A stretch of 38,203 bases of DNA. It comes from Steroidobacteraceae bacterium. GTDB lineage: Bacteria > Pseudomonadota > Gammaproteobacteria > Steroidobacterales > Steroidobacteraceae. Every line of letters begins with the position of its first letter. The first letter of the stretch is position 1. The notes below the pieces were generated by a model. It ran no database searches, had not been told where the DNA came from, and saw nothing but the letters and a program-made list of their open reading frames with translations. Shown here piece after piece: positions 15,485-24,692 of the stretch. Both the position numbers and the translations under genes were made by a program. The stretch is taken from positions 1 to 38,203 of the forward strand of contig JANWKR010000017.1 of assembly GCA_025451275.1 (NCBI GenBank). The letters are read 5' to 3'.

Positions 15485-16306
15485 TCAGGGGCGCAGGCGT
15501 CGCTCGATTCCGGTAGTGTTGAGGATCCGGCTCGCGATCTCCTCGATCGAGGCCTCACTCGTGTCGAGCGTCGGGATCGCGTAGCGCACGAACAGCGCCT
15601 CGGCGGCGCGCAGTTCGTACTGCACCTGCGCCTGCGAGGCGTAGCGGCTGTCGGGGCGGCGCTCGTTGCGGATCTGCTGCAGGCGTTCCGTACGGATGGT
15701 CAGACCGAACAGCTTGGCGCGGAACGGCTCGAGGCGCGGCGGCAGCGTGCCGGCCTCGAGATCATCCTCGGTGAGCGGATAGTTGGCGGCGAACACCCCG
15801 TACTGCAGCGCCATGTACACGCAGGTCGGCGTCTTGCCGACCCGCGACACGCCCATCATCACCACGTCGGCGTGCGCGTAGTCGCCGCCGGTCCCGTCGT
15901 CGTTGGCGAGCGCGAAGTTGGTGGCGTTGATGCGCGTGGTGTAGGCGGCCAGATCGGCGATGCCGTGGGCGCGACCGGCGCGGTGCGTGGAGCGGGTGTT
16001 GAGCTCGCGCTCGAGCGGACCGACGAACGCCGAGAACAGGTCGAGGAACAGGCCGTTGGCCGTCATGACCACGTCGCGCAGCTCATCCTGCACCAGGGTG
16101 CTGAAAATGATGGGCCGCAGCCCCTCGTCGACGGCGGCGCGGTCAATGCGCCGCACCGCTTCCTGCGCCTTGTCAAGGCTCGACACAAATGGCAAAGTCA
16201 CCGGCCGAAATTCCAGGCCCTCGAACTGCGTCATGAGACTGTGGCCCAGCGTCTCCGCGGTCACGCCTGTCTGGTCCGAGACGAAGAAAACGGTTCGGCG
16301 GCTCAC
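15485..16306 (-). CDS. ppsR: Phosphoenolpyruvate synthase regulatory protein (kinase/pyrophosphorylase)
   Basis: 273-residue DUF299 protein. It switches PEP synthase off by ADP-dependent phosphorylation of a Thr next to the catalytic His, and on again by phosphate-dependent removal. The family start is [20 protein letters not shown], and the P-loop-like [10 protein letters not shown] is at residues 151-160. Length is typical. It is divergent from its target ppsA with 96 bases between, a common arrangement. On the minus strand TTGTCA (16363-16368) with AAGACT (16340-16345) at 17-base spacing is a possible promoter. Confidence 0.95.
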   Translation of the reverse strand: MSRRTVFFVSDQTGVTAETLGHSLMTQFEGLEFRPVTLPFVSSLDKAQEAVRRIDRAAVDEGLRPIIFSTLVQDELRDVVMTANGLFLDLFSAFVGPLERELNTRSTHRAGRAHGIADLAAYTTRINATNFALANDDGTGGDYAHADVVMMGVSRVGKTPTCVYMALQYGVFAANYPLTEDDLEAGTLPPRLEPFRAKLFGLTIRTERLQQIRNERRPDSRYASQAQVQYELRAAEALFVRYAIPTLDTSEASIEEIASRILNTTGIERRLRP

Positions 16307-16402
16307 GGCTGCAGCGTACCCAGCGGACGGCGGGACCGCAGTCTTTCACCGCCCGCGCGCACTGACAAGCACCGCGCGCGCGAGTTGACACCAGGAGCGC
16401 CC

Positions 16403-18772
16403 TTGGACGCATACGTCATCCCGTTCGAACAGCTCGGCATGCGCGACGTGGAGACCGTCGGCGGCAAGAACGCCTCGCTCGGGGAGATGATCAGTTCGCT
16501 GGCGCGCGCGGGCGTGAAGGTGCCGGGCGGCTTCGCCACCACCGCCCGCGCCTACCGCGAATTCCTCAAGCAGGACGGCCTCGATGCGCGCATCCGCGCC
16601 GAGCTCGCCGGGCTCGACGTCGATGACGTGGCGCGCCTGGCGACCACCGGCGCGCGCATCCGCCAGTGGATCCTGGCGACGCCCTTCCCGGCGCCGCTGT
16701 CGCAGGCGGTCAGCGCGGGGCTGAAGAGCCTGCAGGGCGGTGCTGACAGCGCCGTCGCGGTGCGCTCCTCGGCCACGGCCGAGGACCTGCCCGAAGCTTC
16801 CTTCGCCGGCCAGCAGGAGAGCTTCCTCAACGTGCGCGGCGAGGCGGCGGTGCTCACCGCCATGCACGAGGTGTTCGCGTCGCTGTTCAACGACCGCGCC
16901 ATCTCCTACCGCGTCCACCAGGGCTTCGATCACAGCGCGGTGGCGCTCTCGGCCGGCGTGCAGCACATGGTGCGCAGCGACCTGGGTGCGAGCGGCGTCA
17001 TGTTCACCCTCGACACCGACTCGGGATTCCGCGAGGTGGTGTTCATCACCGCCTCCTGGGGACTGGGCGAGACCGTGGTGCAGGGGGCCGTCAACCCGGA
17101 CGAGTTCTACCTGTACAAGCCGGCGCTGCGCTCCGGCAAACACCCGATCCTGCGCCGCAACCTCGGCGGCAAGGCCATCAAGATGGTGTACGCGCCCGAG
17201 GGCACCGGGGAGCGGGTGCGCACGGTCGAAGTGCCGGTCGCCGAGCGGCGCCGCTTCTGCCTCGCGGACGAGGACCTGGTGCAGCTGGCGCGTCAGGCGC
17301 TGCTCATCGAGGAGCACTACGGGCGACCGATGGACATCGAGTGGGCGCGCGACGGCGCCTCGGGCGAGATCTACATCCTGCAGGCGCGCCCGGAGACGGT
17401 GCAGAGCCGCGCCGGCCGCAGCATCCAGCGCTACGCCCTCAAGGGGCGCTCGCGCGTGCTGGCCACCGGGCGCAGCATCGGCCAGCGCATCGGTTCGGGT
17501 CCGGCGCGCGTCATCAAGGATGCGAGCGAGATGGCGCGCGTGCAGTCGGGGGATGTGCTGGTGGCCGACATGACCGATCCGGACTGGGAGCCGGTCATGA
17601 AGCGCGCCGCAGCCATCGTCACCAACCGCGGCGGCCGGACCTGCCATGCGGCCATCATCGCCCGCGAGCTCGGCATCCCGGCCGTGGTCGGCTGTGGCGA
17701 CGCCACGCAGAGGATCCGCGAGGGGCAGGAAGTCACGGTCTCGTGTGCCGAGGGCGACACCGGCCACGTCTACGAGGGCCTGCTCGAGTTCGAGCGCAAG
17801 CAGATCGAGCTGGACACGCTGCCGAAGATCCCGGTCAAGATCATGATGAACGTCGGCAATCCCGACCGCGCCTTTGACTTCGCCGGCATCCCCAACCACG
17901 GCGTGGGGCTGGCGCGCCTGGAGTTCATCATCAACCGCATGATCGGCGTGCACCCGCGGGCGCTGCTCGAGTTCGAGCGCCTCGACTCCGACCTCAAGGA
18001 GCAGGTGCGCACGCAGATGGCCGGCTACTCCGACCCGGTCGGCTTCTACGTCGAGAAGCTGGCCGAGGGCGTGGCGCAGATCGCGGCGGCGTTCGCGCCC
18101 GAGACCGTGATCGTGCGCCTGTCGGACTTCAAGTCCAACGAGTACGCCAACCTCATCGGCGGCGGGCGCTACGAGCCGCACGAGGAGAACCCGATGCTCG
18201 GCTTCCGCGGCGCCGTGCGCTACATCGACCAGACGTTCCGCCCGTGCTTCGAGCTGGAGTGCCGGGCGCTGAAGCGCGTGCGCGAGACCATGGGTCTCGA
18301 CAACGTCTGGGTGATGGTGCCGTTCGTGCGCAGCGTCAAGGAGGCGCGCCAGGTGACCGAGCTGCTGGCCGCCAACGGCCTGAAGCGCGGCGAGCACGGG
18401 CTCAAGGTGATCATGATGTGCGAGCTGCCGACCAACGCGCTGCTCGCCGACCAGTATCTCGAGTTCTTCGACGGCATGTCGATCGGCTCGAACGACATGA
18501 CGCAGCTGACGCTCGGGCTGGACCGCGATTCGGCCATCGTCGCCAGTCTCTTCGACGAGCGCGACGAGGCGGTGCGCAAGCTCCTGTCGATGACCATCGA
18601 GGCCTGCCGGCGCCACAAGAAGTACGTCGGCATCTGCGGCCAGGGGCCGTCCGATCACCCCGATCTGGCGCGCTGGCTGCTCGAGCAGGGCATCGAGAGC
18701 ATGTCGCTCAACCCCGATACCGTGGTGGAGACCTGGATGTTTCTCGCCCAGGCGGCCGGCAAGCGCGCCTGA
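16403..18772 (+). CDS. ppsA: Phosphoenolpyruvate synthase (TTG start)
   Basis: 789 residues (E. coli 792). Converts pyruvate, ATP and water to PEP, AMP and phosphate for gluconeogenesis. The N-terminal ATP-grasp part begins [20 protein letters not shown] and holds [20 protein letters not shown]; the swivelling domain carries the phosphorylated His415 in [20 protein letters not shown]; the C-terminal PEP/pyruvate barrel has [13 protein letters not shown] and [18 protein letters not shown]. No ATG fits: the reading frame upstream is open but unlike PpsA, while TTG at 16403 has AGGAG (16393-16397) 5 bases upstream. The preceding Thr of the His loop, the PpsR target, is present. Confidence 0.97.
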   Translation: MDAYVIPFEQLGMRDVETVGGKNASLGEMISSLARAGVKVPGGFATTARAYREFLKQDGLDARIRAELAGLDVDDVARLATTGARIRQWILATPFPAPLSQAVSAGLKSLQGGADSAVAVRSSATAEDLPEASFAGQQESFLNVRGEAAVLTAMHEVFASLFNDRAISYRVHQGFDHSAVALSAGVQHMVRSDLGASGVMFTLDTDSGFREVVFITASWGLGETVVQGAVNPDEFYLYKPALRSGKHPILRRNLGGKAIKMVYAPEGTGERVRTVEVPVAERRRFCLADEDLVQLARQALLIEEHYGRPMDIEWARDGASGEIYILQARPETVQSRAGRSIQRYALKGRSRVLATGRSIGQRIGSGPARVIKDASEMARVQSGDVLVADMTDPDWEPVMKRAAAIVTNRGGRTCHAAIIARELGIPAVVGCGDATQRIREGQEVTVSCAEGDTGHVYEGLLEFERKQIELDTLPKIPVKIMMNVGNPDRAFDFAGIPNHGVGLARLEFIINRMIGVHPRALLEFERLDSDLKEQVRTQMAGYSDPVGFYVEKLAEGVAQIAAAFAPETVIVRLSDFKSNEYANLIGGGRYEPHEENPMLGFRGAVRYIDQTFRPCFELECRALKRVRETMGLDNVWVMVPFVRSVKEARQVTELLAANGLKRGEHGLKVIMMCELPTNALLADQYLEFFDGMSIGSNDMTQLTLGLDRDSAIVASLFDERDEAVRKLLSMTIEACRRHKKYVGICGQGPSDHPDLARWLLEQGIESMSLNPDTVVETWMFLAQAAGKRA

Positions 18773-18780
18773 GCGGCGCG

Positions 18781-18809
18781 CGGCCTTCAGGGGGCGCCGC
18801 TGAAGGCCG
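18781..18809. terminator. Hairpin between ppsA and orn
   Basis: CGGCCTTCAG (18781-18790) and CTGAAGGCCG (18800-18809) form a perfect 10-base-pair stem with a 9-base loop, starting 8 bases after the ppsA stop and covering the last codons and stop of orn (18787-18789). It can serve both converging genes. There is no clear T tract. Confidence 0.6.
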
Positions 18810-19347
18810 GGGCAAACAGCCGCGCGCGATAGTGGCGCAGCTCGCGGATCGACTCGTGGATGTCCGCCTGCGCGAGGTGCGTGCCCTGCTTGGCGAAGCT
18901 GTCGGCCACCGCCGGCGCCCAGCGGCGCGCCAGCTCCTTGAGCGTGCTGACGTCCAGGTTGCGGTAGTGGAAGAAGCGCTCCAGGTCCGGCATGCAGCGG
19001 GCGAGGAAGCGCCGGTCCTGGCAGATGCTGTTGCCGCACATGGGCGAGGCGCCGGCATTGACCAGCGGGCTGAGGAACTCGAGCGTGCGCTGCTGCGCTT
19101 CGGCGACCGTGGTGCGGCTGGCGCGCACCCGCGCCAGCAGCCCCGAGGAGCCGTGCTGGCGCTGGTTCCAGTCGTCCATGCGCGCGAGCACCTCCTCGCT
19201 CTGATGGATGGCGAGCACCGGCCCGTCGGCGACGATGGCGAGCTCCTTGTCGGTGACCACGGTCGCGATCTCGATGATCGAGTCCGAGTCGGGCTTCAGG
19301 CCCGTCATCTCCAGATCGATCCAGATGAGGTAGTCGCCGTTCGGCAT
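18787..19347 (-). CDS. orn: Oligoribonuclease
   Basis: 186-residue DEDDh 3'-5' exonuclease that clears 2-5 base RNA fragments and pGpG. Asp11 and Glu13 ([20 protein letters not shown]) start the active site; [20 protein letters not shown] carries the second acidic motif, and the final [18 protein letters not shown] gives the His and Asp of the third. Usual length. The ATG at 19345-19347 is 47 bases from a possible extended -10 element. Converges with ppsA and is divergent from rsgA, the same neighbour as in E. coli. Confidence 0.97.
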   Translation of the reverse strand: MPNGDYLIWIDLEMTGLKPDSDSIIEIATVVTDKELAIVADGPVLAIHQSEEVLARMDDWNQRQHGSSGLLARVRASRTTVAEAQQRTLEFLSPLVNAGASPMCGNSICQDRRFLARCMPDLERFFHYRNLDVSTLKELARRWAPAVADSFAKQGTHLAQADIHESIRELRHYRARLFAPAFSGAP

Positions 19348-19391
19348 GGGCTGCTGGCAGGTGGTAGCGTGGGCGGCGGCCGATCGATTCT

Positions 19392-19400
19392 AGTGTAGCA
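19392..19400 (-). promoter_or_regulatory. Extended -10 promoter candidate for orn
   Basis: On the minus strand TG, one base, then TACACT (19392-19400) fits an extended -10 site about 45 bases before the orn start. The 76-base region shared with rsgA holds both genes' upstream signals; no convincing separate rsgA promoter was seen. Confidence 0.35.
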
Positions 19401-19423
19401 GAGGGCCACAGGCTCACCCGCGC

Positions 19424-20341
19424 ATGCAGCAGATGCTCTTCGGACAGGTGATTGCAACTTTCGGCCGGCACCTGCTGGTGCGCACCGCCGACGGCAGCGA
19501 GCTCAAGGCGCGCCCCTTCGGCCGCGCGCTGACGGCGGTGTGCGGCGACGAGGTGCGCTGCCAGGTCGGCGCGCACCACGAGGAGCTGCACGTCGTGGAG
19601 GTCCTGCCGCGCCGCACGGCGCTGTGGCGTACCAACCTGCGCGGCAAGGCCGAGGCAGTGGTGGCCAACCTGACCCGCCTGCTGGTGGTATTCGCGCCGC
19701 TGCCGGCCCCCGACCTGTTCGTGGTCGACCGCTACCTGGCGGCCGCCGACTCCGCCGGCATCGCCGCCGCGCTCATCGTCAACAAGAGCGACCTCGGGCT
19801 GGCGCCCTCCCTTACCGCCGAGCTCACGGCCTACGCGGCAGCCGGCTACGGCTGGCATGCGTGCTCGGCCGAGTCCGGCGCCGGGCTCGACTCGCTGCGC
19901 GGGCTGCTGGGCCCGGGAACGCTGGCGGCGCTGGTCGGACAGTCCGGAGTGGGCAAGTCCTCGCTGGTGCTGCGGCTGCTGCCCGCCTCGGGCGTCGCGA
20001 TCGGCGCCCTGGTGCGCGAGGAGGAAGGCCGGCACACGACCACGGCGGCGCGGCGCTTCGAGCTCGGTGACGGCGCCGCGCTCATCGACTCCCCCGGGGT
20101 GCGCGACTTCGCCCCGGCAGTCGCAGCGCTCGATGCGCGCACGCTCGGCTTCACCGAGGTGGAGCGCCTCGCGCCCGGCTGCCGCTTCAACGACTGCAGC
20201 CACATGCGCGAGCCGGGTTGTGCGGTGCGCACCGCCGCCGAGAGCGGCACCTGGCACGCGCGCCGCTACGAGAGCTACCGCCGCCTGCGGCGCCTGCGCG
20301 AAGAATTGTCCGCCGCGCGCGGTCCGGCGCGACGCCGCTAG
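19424..20341 (+). CDS. rsgA: Small ribosomal subunit biogenesis GTPase RsgA
   Basis: 305-residue circularly permuted GTPase that checks late 30S assembly. An N-terminal OB-fold ([20 protein letters not shown]) is followed by the motifs in permuted order: NKSD at 120-123, GQSGVGKSS at 172-180, DSPG at 222-225. The C-terminal zinc site is Cys253, Cys258, His260 and Cys266. E. coli RsgA is 350 residues; this one lacks the longer N-terminal extension. ATGs at 19424 and 19433 are both possible. Its stop interlocks with that of recR (shared CTAG, 20338-20341). Confidence 0.96.
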   Translation: MQQMLFGQVIATFGRHLLVRTADGSELKARPFGRALTAVCGDEVRCQVGAHHEELHVVEVLPRRTALWRTNLRGKAEAVVANLTRLLVVFAPLPAPDLFVVDRYLAAADSAGIAAALIVNKSDLGLAPSLTAELTAYAAAGYGWHACSAESGAGLDSLRGLLGPGTLAALVGQSGVGKSSLVLRLLPASGVAIGALVREEEGRHTTTAARRFELGDGAALIDSPGVRDFAPAVAALDARTLGFTEVERLAPGCRFNDCSHMREPGCAVRTAAESGTWHARRYESYRRLRRLREELSAARGPARRR

Positions 20342-20934
20342 AGCGACTGCCGGCCGGCGAGTGCGTGCGCGAGCGTGCCGCCGTCGACGTACTCGAGTTC
20401 CCCGCCCACCGGCACGCCGTGCGCGATGCGGCTCGCACCCACGCCGCGCCGCGCGGCCAGCTCGCTCAGGTAGTGCGCCGTGGCCTCGCCTTCGACCGTG
20501 GAGTTGGTGGCGAGGATCAGCTCGCGCACCTGCCCCTCGGCGAGAATGGCCTCGAGCTCGCGCACGCCGAGCTGCTCCGGCCCGATGCCATCGAGCGGCG
20601 ACAGGTGCCCCATGAGCACGAAGTAGCGCCCGCGGTAGCTGCCGGAGGACTCGATGGCGACCACGTCCGCCGGCGACTCCACGGCGCACAGCAATGCCGC
20701 CTCGCGCTGCGGGGCGCTGCAGATCGAACACAGCTCCCCCTCGGTGAGCATGCGGCAGCGGCGGCAGCGCGACACCGCCGCGAGCGCCGCCTCGAGGGAC
20801 GCGGCCAGCGCCGCCGCCCCGGGCCGTCCCTCCTGCAGCAGGTGGAAGGCCATGCGCTGCGCGGTCTTGGGGCCGACTCCCGGCAGGGCACGCAGCGCCT
20901 CGATGAGCCGGGCGAGTTGCGGCGAGTGCTTCAT
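20338..20934 (-). CDS. recR: Recombination protein RecR
   Basis: 198-residue RecR of the RecFOR pathway, which loads RecA at gaps. The helix-hairpin-helix part has [20 protein letters not shown], the zinc site is Cys57, Cys60, Cys69 and Cys72, and the Toprim domain includes [20 protein letters not shown] and [16 protein letters not shown]. Last gene of the dnaX-ybaB-recR unit, 10 bases after ybaB, the classic arrangement. Confidence 0.97.
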   Translation of the reverse strand: MKHSPQLARLIEALRALPGVGPKTAQRMAFHLLQEGRPGAAALAASLEAALAAVSRCRRCRMLTEGELCSICSAPQREAALLCAVESPADVVAIESSGSYRGRYFVLMGHLSPLDGIGPEQLGVRELEAILAEGQVRELILATNSTVEGEATAHYLSELAARRGVGASRIAHGVPVGGELEYVDGGTLAHALAGRQSL

Positions 20935-20944
20935 CGCGCGGGCC

Positions 20945-21268
20945 TCAGAACGGCAGCTTCATCCCCGGCGGCAGCTGCAGTCCGGCGGTGAGGCCCGCCA
21001 TCTTCTCCTGCACCCGCGCCTCGACCTTGTGCACCGCGTCGTTGGCGGCGGCGGCGATGAGGTCCTCGAGCAGCTCACGGTCCTCGGCGCTCACGGCCGG
21101 CTCGATCTGCACGCGCTTCACCTCGTGGCGGCCGTTCATGGTCACCTTGACCATGCCGCCGCCGGACTCGCCGATCACCTCGATGGTGGCGATCTCCGCC
21201 TGGGCCTTCTGCATGTTGGCCTGCATGGCCTGGGCCTGCTTCATCAGATCGTTCAAATTGCCGCGCAT
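20945..21268 (-). CDS. ybaB: YbaB/EbfC family nucleoid-associated protein
   Basis: 107-residue dimeric DNA-binding protein. N-terminal helix rich in Met, Gln and Ala ([20 protein letters not shown]), central beta strands ([20 protein letters not shown]) and C-terminal helices ending in a short proline-containing tail ([11 protein letters not shown]). Length is typical. It sits between dnaX and recR as in most bacteria and is probably co-transcribed with them; the 49-base gap to dnaX shows no terminator. Confidence 0.95.
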   Translation of the reverse strand: MRGNLNDLMKQAQAMQANMQKAQAEIATIEVIGESGGGMVKVTMNGRHEVKRVQIEPAVSAEDRELLEDLIAAAANDAVHKVEARVQEKMAGLTAGLQLPPGMKLPF

Positions 21269-21317
21269 GAACTGGTACTCACTTGGCTGACGGCGCCGCG
21301 CGCCGCAGGGAATGGGG

Positions 21318-22883
21318 TCATTTTACCGGGCGCACGCTCTCGGGGAGCACCGTGGCACCGAAGCGCTCGCGCAGCCCCTGTACCGCCGGGTCGGCCTCGA
21401 AGCTGCGCCGCGCCGCCTCGAGTTCCGCCTCCGAGGCGCGCCGCGCCAGCGCCGCCGGCGTGTCGCTGCCCGGCGCCACCTGGAACTCGAGCCGCACCGG
21501 CACGCCAAAATGCTTGGCCAGCGCCTGGGCGAGCCGCTCCTCGGTGGCCGCGGTGCGCACCAGCTGGTTGCGCGGGTCGAGCGCCAGGCGCACCACCGCG
21601 CCCTGGCGGCCGATCAGCACGCAGTGGCTGGCCAGCTGGCGGGCGGCGCCCGTCAGCTCGAGCCGTCCCACCAGCTGCGCCCAGGAATCCGCCGCCGGGG
21701 CGGCCGCCGGCGCCGGGTCCGCGCTGGCGCCGGCCGCCGGAGCAGCGGGGGGGCGCGCCGCGGCCGGGGGCGCCGCGCTGCGCGCGCCGCCGGCGTCCGC
21801 CGCCGGGCGGAACGCGAGCATGCGCAGCAGCGTCATCTCGAACCCGCTGCGCGGCTCGGGGGCGAGCGCCAGGTCGCGCCGGCCGATGATCGCGGTCTGG
21901 TAGAAGAGCTGCACGTCCTCGGGGGCGAGCGCACCGGCCAGCCGCTGCAGCACTTCCGGGGCGTACAGCTCGTCGCCCTCATAGTCCTTGACCGCCTGGC
22001 GCAGGCCGACCCGCACCAGCAGCGCCGCCAGCGCATCGAGCACCTGCGCATAGTCGGGGGCGAACTCCTCGAGCGCCGCCGCGGCGCGCAGCAGGGCGCT
22101 GGCATCGCCGGCGGCCAGGAGCTCCGCCAGCTGCACCACCGTATCGCGCGCCACCGTGCCGAGCATGGCACGCGCCTCGGCCTCGCCCGCCTTGCCGTCA
22201 CCGAAGGCGATCAGCTGATCGAGCAGCGACAGCCCGTCGCGCATGCTGCCGTCGGCCGCCTGCGCCACCAGCGCGAGCGCGCCCGGCTCGCTCGCCACGC
22301 CCTCCTCGGCCAGGATGTGGCGCATGTGCGCGGCGATCTCCGCCGCCGGCAGGCGCTTGAGGTTGAACTGCAGGCAGCGCGACAGCACCGTCACCGGCAG
22401 CTTCTGCGGGTCGGTGGTGGCGAGCAGGAATTTGACGTGCGGCGGCGGCTCCTCGAGCGTCTTCAGCAGCGCGTTGAAGGAGTGCGCCGAGAGCATGTGC
22501 ACCTCGTCGATGAGGTACACCTTGAAGCGACCGCGGGCCGGCGCGTACTGCACGTTGTCGAGCAGGTCGCGGGTATCGTCGACCTTGGTGCGCGAAGCCG
22601 CGTCGACCTCGATGAGGTCCGGGAAGCGCCCGGCGTCGATCTCGCGGCAGCTGGCGCAGGTGCCGTCCGGCTCGGCGCTGACGCCCTGTTCACAGTTCAG
22701 GCACTTGGCGAAGATACGCGCGATGGTGGTCTTGCCCACCCCGCGCGTGCCGGTGAACAGGAACGCGTGGTGCACGCGGCCGCTGTTGAGGGCGTTGACC
22801 AGCGCGCGCCGCACGTGCTCCTGGCCGATGAGCTCGGAGAACTTCTTCGGTCGGTACTTGCGCGCCAGCGCGGTATAACTCAT
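21318..22883 (-). CDS. dnaX: DNA polymerase III subunit tau/gamma
   Basis: 521-residue clamp-loader ATPase. Walker A GTRGVGKT is near residues 45-52, the zinc site Cys61, Cys64, Cys76, Cys79, Walker [13 protein letters not shown], and the sensor motif [19 protein letters not shown] Pro/Ala-rich linker ([19 protein letters not shown]) leads to a C-terminal domain. It is about 120 residues shorter than E. coli tau (643), mainly between linker and C-terminus, where the DnaB-binding part sits. No A-AAA-AAG slippery site or run of A or T was found, so a programmed gamma product is not evident. The ATG at 22881-22883 has GAGG 6 bases upstream; the ATG at 23018 would overlap the SRP RNA gene. Confidence 0.96.
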   Translation of the reverse strand: MSYTALARKYRPKKFSELIGQEHVRRALVNALNSGRVHHAFLFTGTRGVGKTTIARIFAKCLNCEQGVSAEPDGTCASCREIDAGRFPDLIEVDAASRTKVDDTRDLLDNVQYAPARGRFKVYLIDEVHMLSAHSFNALLKTLEEPPPHVKFLLATTDPQKLPVTVLSRCLQFNLKRLPAAEIAAHMRHILAEEGVASEPGALALVAQAADGSMRDGLSLLDQLIAFGDGKAGEAEARAMLGTVARDTVVQLAELLAAGDASALLRAAAALEEFAPDYAQVLDALAALLVRVGLRQAVKDYEGDELYAPEVLQRLAGALAPEDVQLFYQTAIIGRRDLALAPEPRSGFEMTLLRMLAFRPAADAGGARSAAPPAAARPPAAPAAGASADPAPAAAPAADSWAQLVGRLELTGAARQLASHCVLIGRQGAVVRLALDPRNQLVRTAATEERLAQALAKHFGVPVRLEFQVAPGSDTPAALARRASEAELEAARRSFEADPAVQGLRERFGATVLPESVRPVK

Positions 22884-22906
22884 GCACGTCCTCGGGCCCG
22901 GCTGGA

Positions 22907-23019
22907 GGCGGCCCGCACCAGCTTGAGCTCCGGCACCCGACATCGCCGCTGCCGCTGCTGCCTGCCGGCCCTGACGGGATTCACGACTGGTCGTCGCGGA
23001 GAAACCGATGCGGGCCACC
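22907..23019 (-). ncRNA. ffs: 4.5S signal recognition particle RNA
   Basis: 113 bases (E. coli 114). GGUGGCCCGCA at the 5' end (23009-23019) pairs with UGCGGGCCGCC at the 3' end (22907-22917), an 11-base-pair closing stem. The Ffh-binding region keeps the symmetric loop GUCAGG / AGCAGC, and the apical stem is GCC-GGCA-GGC where E. coli has UCC-GGAA-GGA, a compensated pair change. UCUCCGCGACG and GGGUGCCGG with AGCUGG also match E. coli in order. The gene lies 23 bases upstream of dnaX, a known location in gammaproteobacteria. It binds Ffh and FtsY to target membrane proteins. Confidence 0.87.
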
Positions 23020-23191
23020 GTAGGCTTGCTCTGCCACAGCCGGGCGACTCGCTAACTAATCCGGGCCACGGCCCCTTGATCGCGCCGAAACCGCACCGGC
23101 GGCACCCCGCCGCGGCCGTGCGGCGCGGGTCTTGCGTTCGCTGCGGGGATGCTATCACACGACCCTGCGGCGCCCGGCCGGGGTGCAGGGG

Positions 23192-23283
23192 TGGCGGAGA
23201 GGGTGGGATTCGAACCCACGAACACCCGTGAAGATGTTACTGGAATTCCAGTCCAGCGCCTTCGACCGCTCGGCCACCTCTCC
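23192..23283 (-). tRNA. tRNA-Ser(GGA)
   Basis: 92 bases including encoded CCA. Acceptor GGAGAGG (complement of 23277-23283) pairs with CCTCTCC before G-CCA (23192-23202). The anticodon stem CTGGA/TCCAG encloses the loop CTGGAAT with anticodon GGA, reading UCC and UCU. A long variable arm (class II) and the T arm GTGGG-TTCGAAT-CCCAC follow. It is upstream of ffs on the same strand. Confidence 0.97.
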
Positions 23284-23341
23284 GAGAAGGGCGGCGATGA
23301 TAAAGCATGCGCCCGGGGGGCGCACCCGCGGGCGGCGGGCT

Positions 23342-23638
23342 TCAGGCCTGCGGCGTTGCCGGCTTCGTCACCTTGAAGGACGGCGGATAGTCCAGGCACG
23401 GGTCCTTGGAGGTGCGCCGCGGCGGAGCCGGCTCGTTCAGTGCCGGCAGGCGCAGCGCGTTGGTGGTGTCCGGCGCATCGAGCCCCGCCGGGATCTTCAG
23501 CGGCGTGACGCTGGTCGCGCTCATGTACGGCTGCGGCCTGGCGCAGTAGCTGCTGACCCTGCGCAGCAGGTGACAGCCGTTCAGCAGCAGCAGCAGCGGC
23601 ACCAGCCACAGCAGATTCCGCGCCCATCTCGTTCGCAT
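23342..23638 (-). CDS. Short BamC-like lipoprotein
   Basis: 98 residues. Signal peptide RTRWARNLLWLVPLLLLLNG with lipobox LNGC (Cys22), then a low-complexity, proline-rich region containing TPLKIPAGLDAPDTTNALRL, similar in style and position to the unstructured N-terminal segment of BamC that binds BamD. In E. coli bamC directly follows dapA; here this gene starts 7 bases after dapA ends. The two folded domains of BamC are absent. Either a minimal BamC or an unrelated lipoprotein in the same place. The ATG at 23636-23638 is preferred over one at 23680 inside dapA. Confidence 0.8.
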   Translation of the reverse strand: MRTRWARNLLWLVPLLLLLNGCHLLRRVSSYCARPQPYMSATSVTPLKIPAGLDAPDTTNALRLPALNEPAPPRRTSKDPCLDYPPSFKVTKPATPQA

Positions 23639-23645
23639 CACTCTT

Positions 23646-24536
23646 TCATGCCCCCTCTGACAACGACAAACCGGCCGCACGCCCGGCCGCGCGTACCTGT
23701 GCCTGGTAGGCGGACGCCAGCGGCGTCAGCGGCAATCTTACCCCAGGGCCGATCAGGCCCATCTGCCCGAGCAGCCATTTGACCGGAATCGGGTTGGCCT
23801 CGACGAACAGCTCCCGGTGCAGTCCCGCCAGCGCCGCATCCAGCTGCGCCGCCGGCTCCCGCGACCCGGCGCGCGCCGCGGCCACCATCTCTGACATGCG
23901 TCGCGGCGCGACGTTCGCCGTGACCGAAATCACCCCGTGCGCCCCGGCGGCGATGGCCGCGCGCGCGGTGGCGTCATCGCCGCTCAGCAAGGTAAAGCCC
24001 GGGACGCACTGCGCCAGCAGTTGGCCGATGCGCTCGAGCTGCGGTACGGCCTCCTTGAGGCCGACGATGCCGGGCAGGCGCGACAGCCGCGCGACCGTCG
24101 CGGGCTGCATGTCGACCGCGGTGCGCGAGGGCACGTTGTAGAGCAGCACGGGTTTGCGCGCCGCCGCGGCGCAGGCGGCGAAGTGCTGATAGAGGCCTTC
24201 CTGGCTGGGGCGGTTGTAGGCCGGGGTCACGAGCAGCAGCCCGTCGATGGGCAGCTGCGCGAGCCAGCCGATGCGCGCCACGGTAGTGGCGGTGCTGCTG
24301 GTGCCCGCGCCGGCGATCACCGCGGCGCGGCCGCGCAGCTGCTCGCAGGCGCGCGCCGTGAGCTCGCGCAGCTCCGCCTCGGTGAGCGTCGCCGACTCGC
24401 CGGTCGTGCCGCCGACCACGACGCCGGCGGTGCCGTTGGCGGCGTGGAAATCCAGCAGCCGCGCCCAGGCTTCGAAATCGACCGTGCCATCGTCGCGCAT
24501 GGGTGTGACGATCGCGACCAGACTGCCGACAAACAT
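23646..24536 (-). CDS. dapA: 4-hydroxy-tetrahydrodipicolinate synthase
   Basis: 296-residue aldolase condensing pyruvate with aspartate semialdehyde in lysine and cell-wall diaminopimelate synthesis. TIM barrel with GGTTGESATL (Thr44, Thr45), Tyr133 in LLYNVPSRT, Arg138 and the Schiff-base Lys161 (IVGLKEAV), all in expected places. Upstream of the BamC-like gene and divergent from gcvR (156 bases), the E. coli order. No strong ribosome site precedes the ATG at 24534-24536. Confidence 0.97.
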   Translation of the reverse strand: MFVGSLVAIVTPMRDDGTVDFEAWARLLDFHAANGTAGVVVGGTTGESATLTEAELRELTARACEQLRGRAAVIAGAGTSSTATTVARIGWLAQLPIDGLLLVTPAYNRPSQEGLYQHFAACAAAARKPVLLYNVPSRTAVDMQPATVARLSRLPGIVGLKEAVPQLERIGQLLAQCVPGFTLLSGDDATARAAIAAGAHGVISVTANVAPRRMSEMVAAARAGSREPAAQLDAALAGLHRELFVEANPIPVKWLLGQMGLIGPGVRLPLTPLASAYQAQVRAAGRAAGLSLSEGA

Positions 24537-24692
24537 AAGGAAACCGCAGGTCCGCGGGGGAAGAAGCCGATGTTACGAGTGGCGGTTGCGTTCAGGCAAG
24601 GCCGCGCCGGACGCAAGGTCGCAACCTCTGCCGGCTCCCGGTACACTCGGACGCGGGCACACCGCCAGCCTGTACCCCACCACCCACAGCAG

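Noticed and set aside
16385-16390. Perfect TTGACA before ppsA
   Set aside because: It lies only 18 bases before the start codon, so the matching -10 would be inside ppsA; taken as chance.
15350-16402. Long N-terminal extension of ppsA
   Set aside because: It crosses ppsR on the other strand and is unlike PpsA; the TTG at 16403 with its ribosome site is the natural start.
16346-20731. A 1461-codon open frame on the minus strand
   Set aside because: It runs antisense through ppsA, orn's other frame and rsgA; the protein is Arg/Ala/His-rich low complexity typical of high-G+C shadow frames, while real enzymes occupy the same DNA.
21318-22883. Programmed frameshift in dnaX
   Set aside because: No slippery heptamer or long A/T run found on the coding strand.
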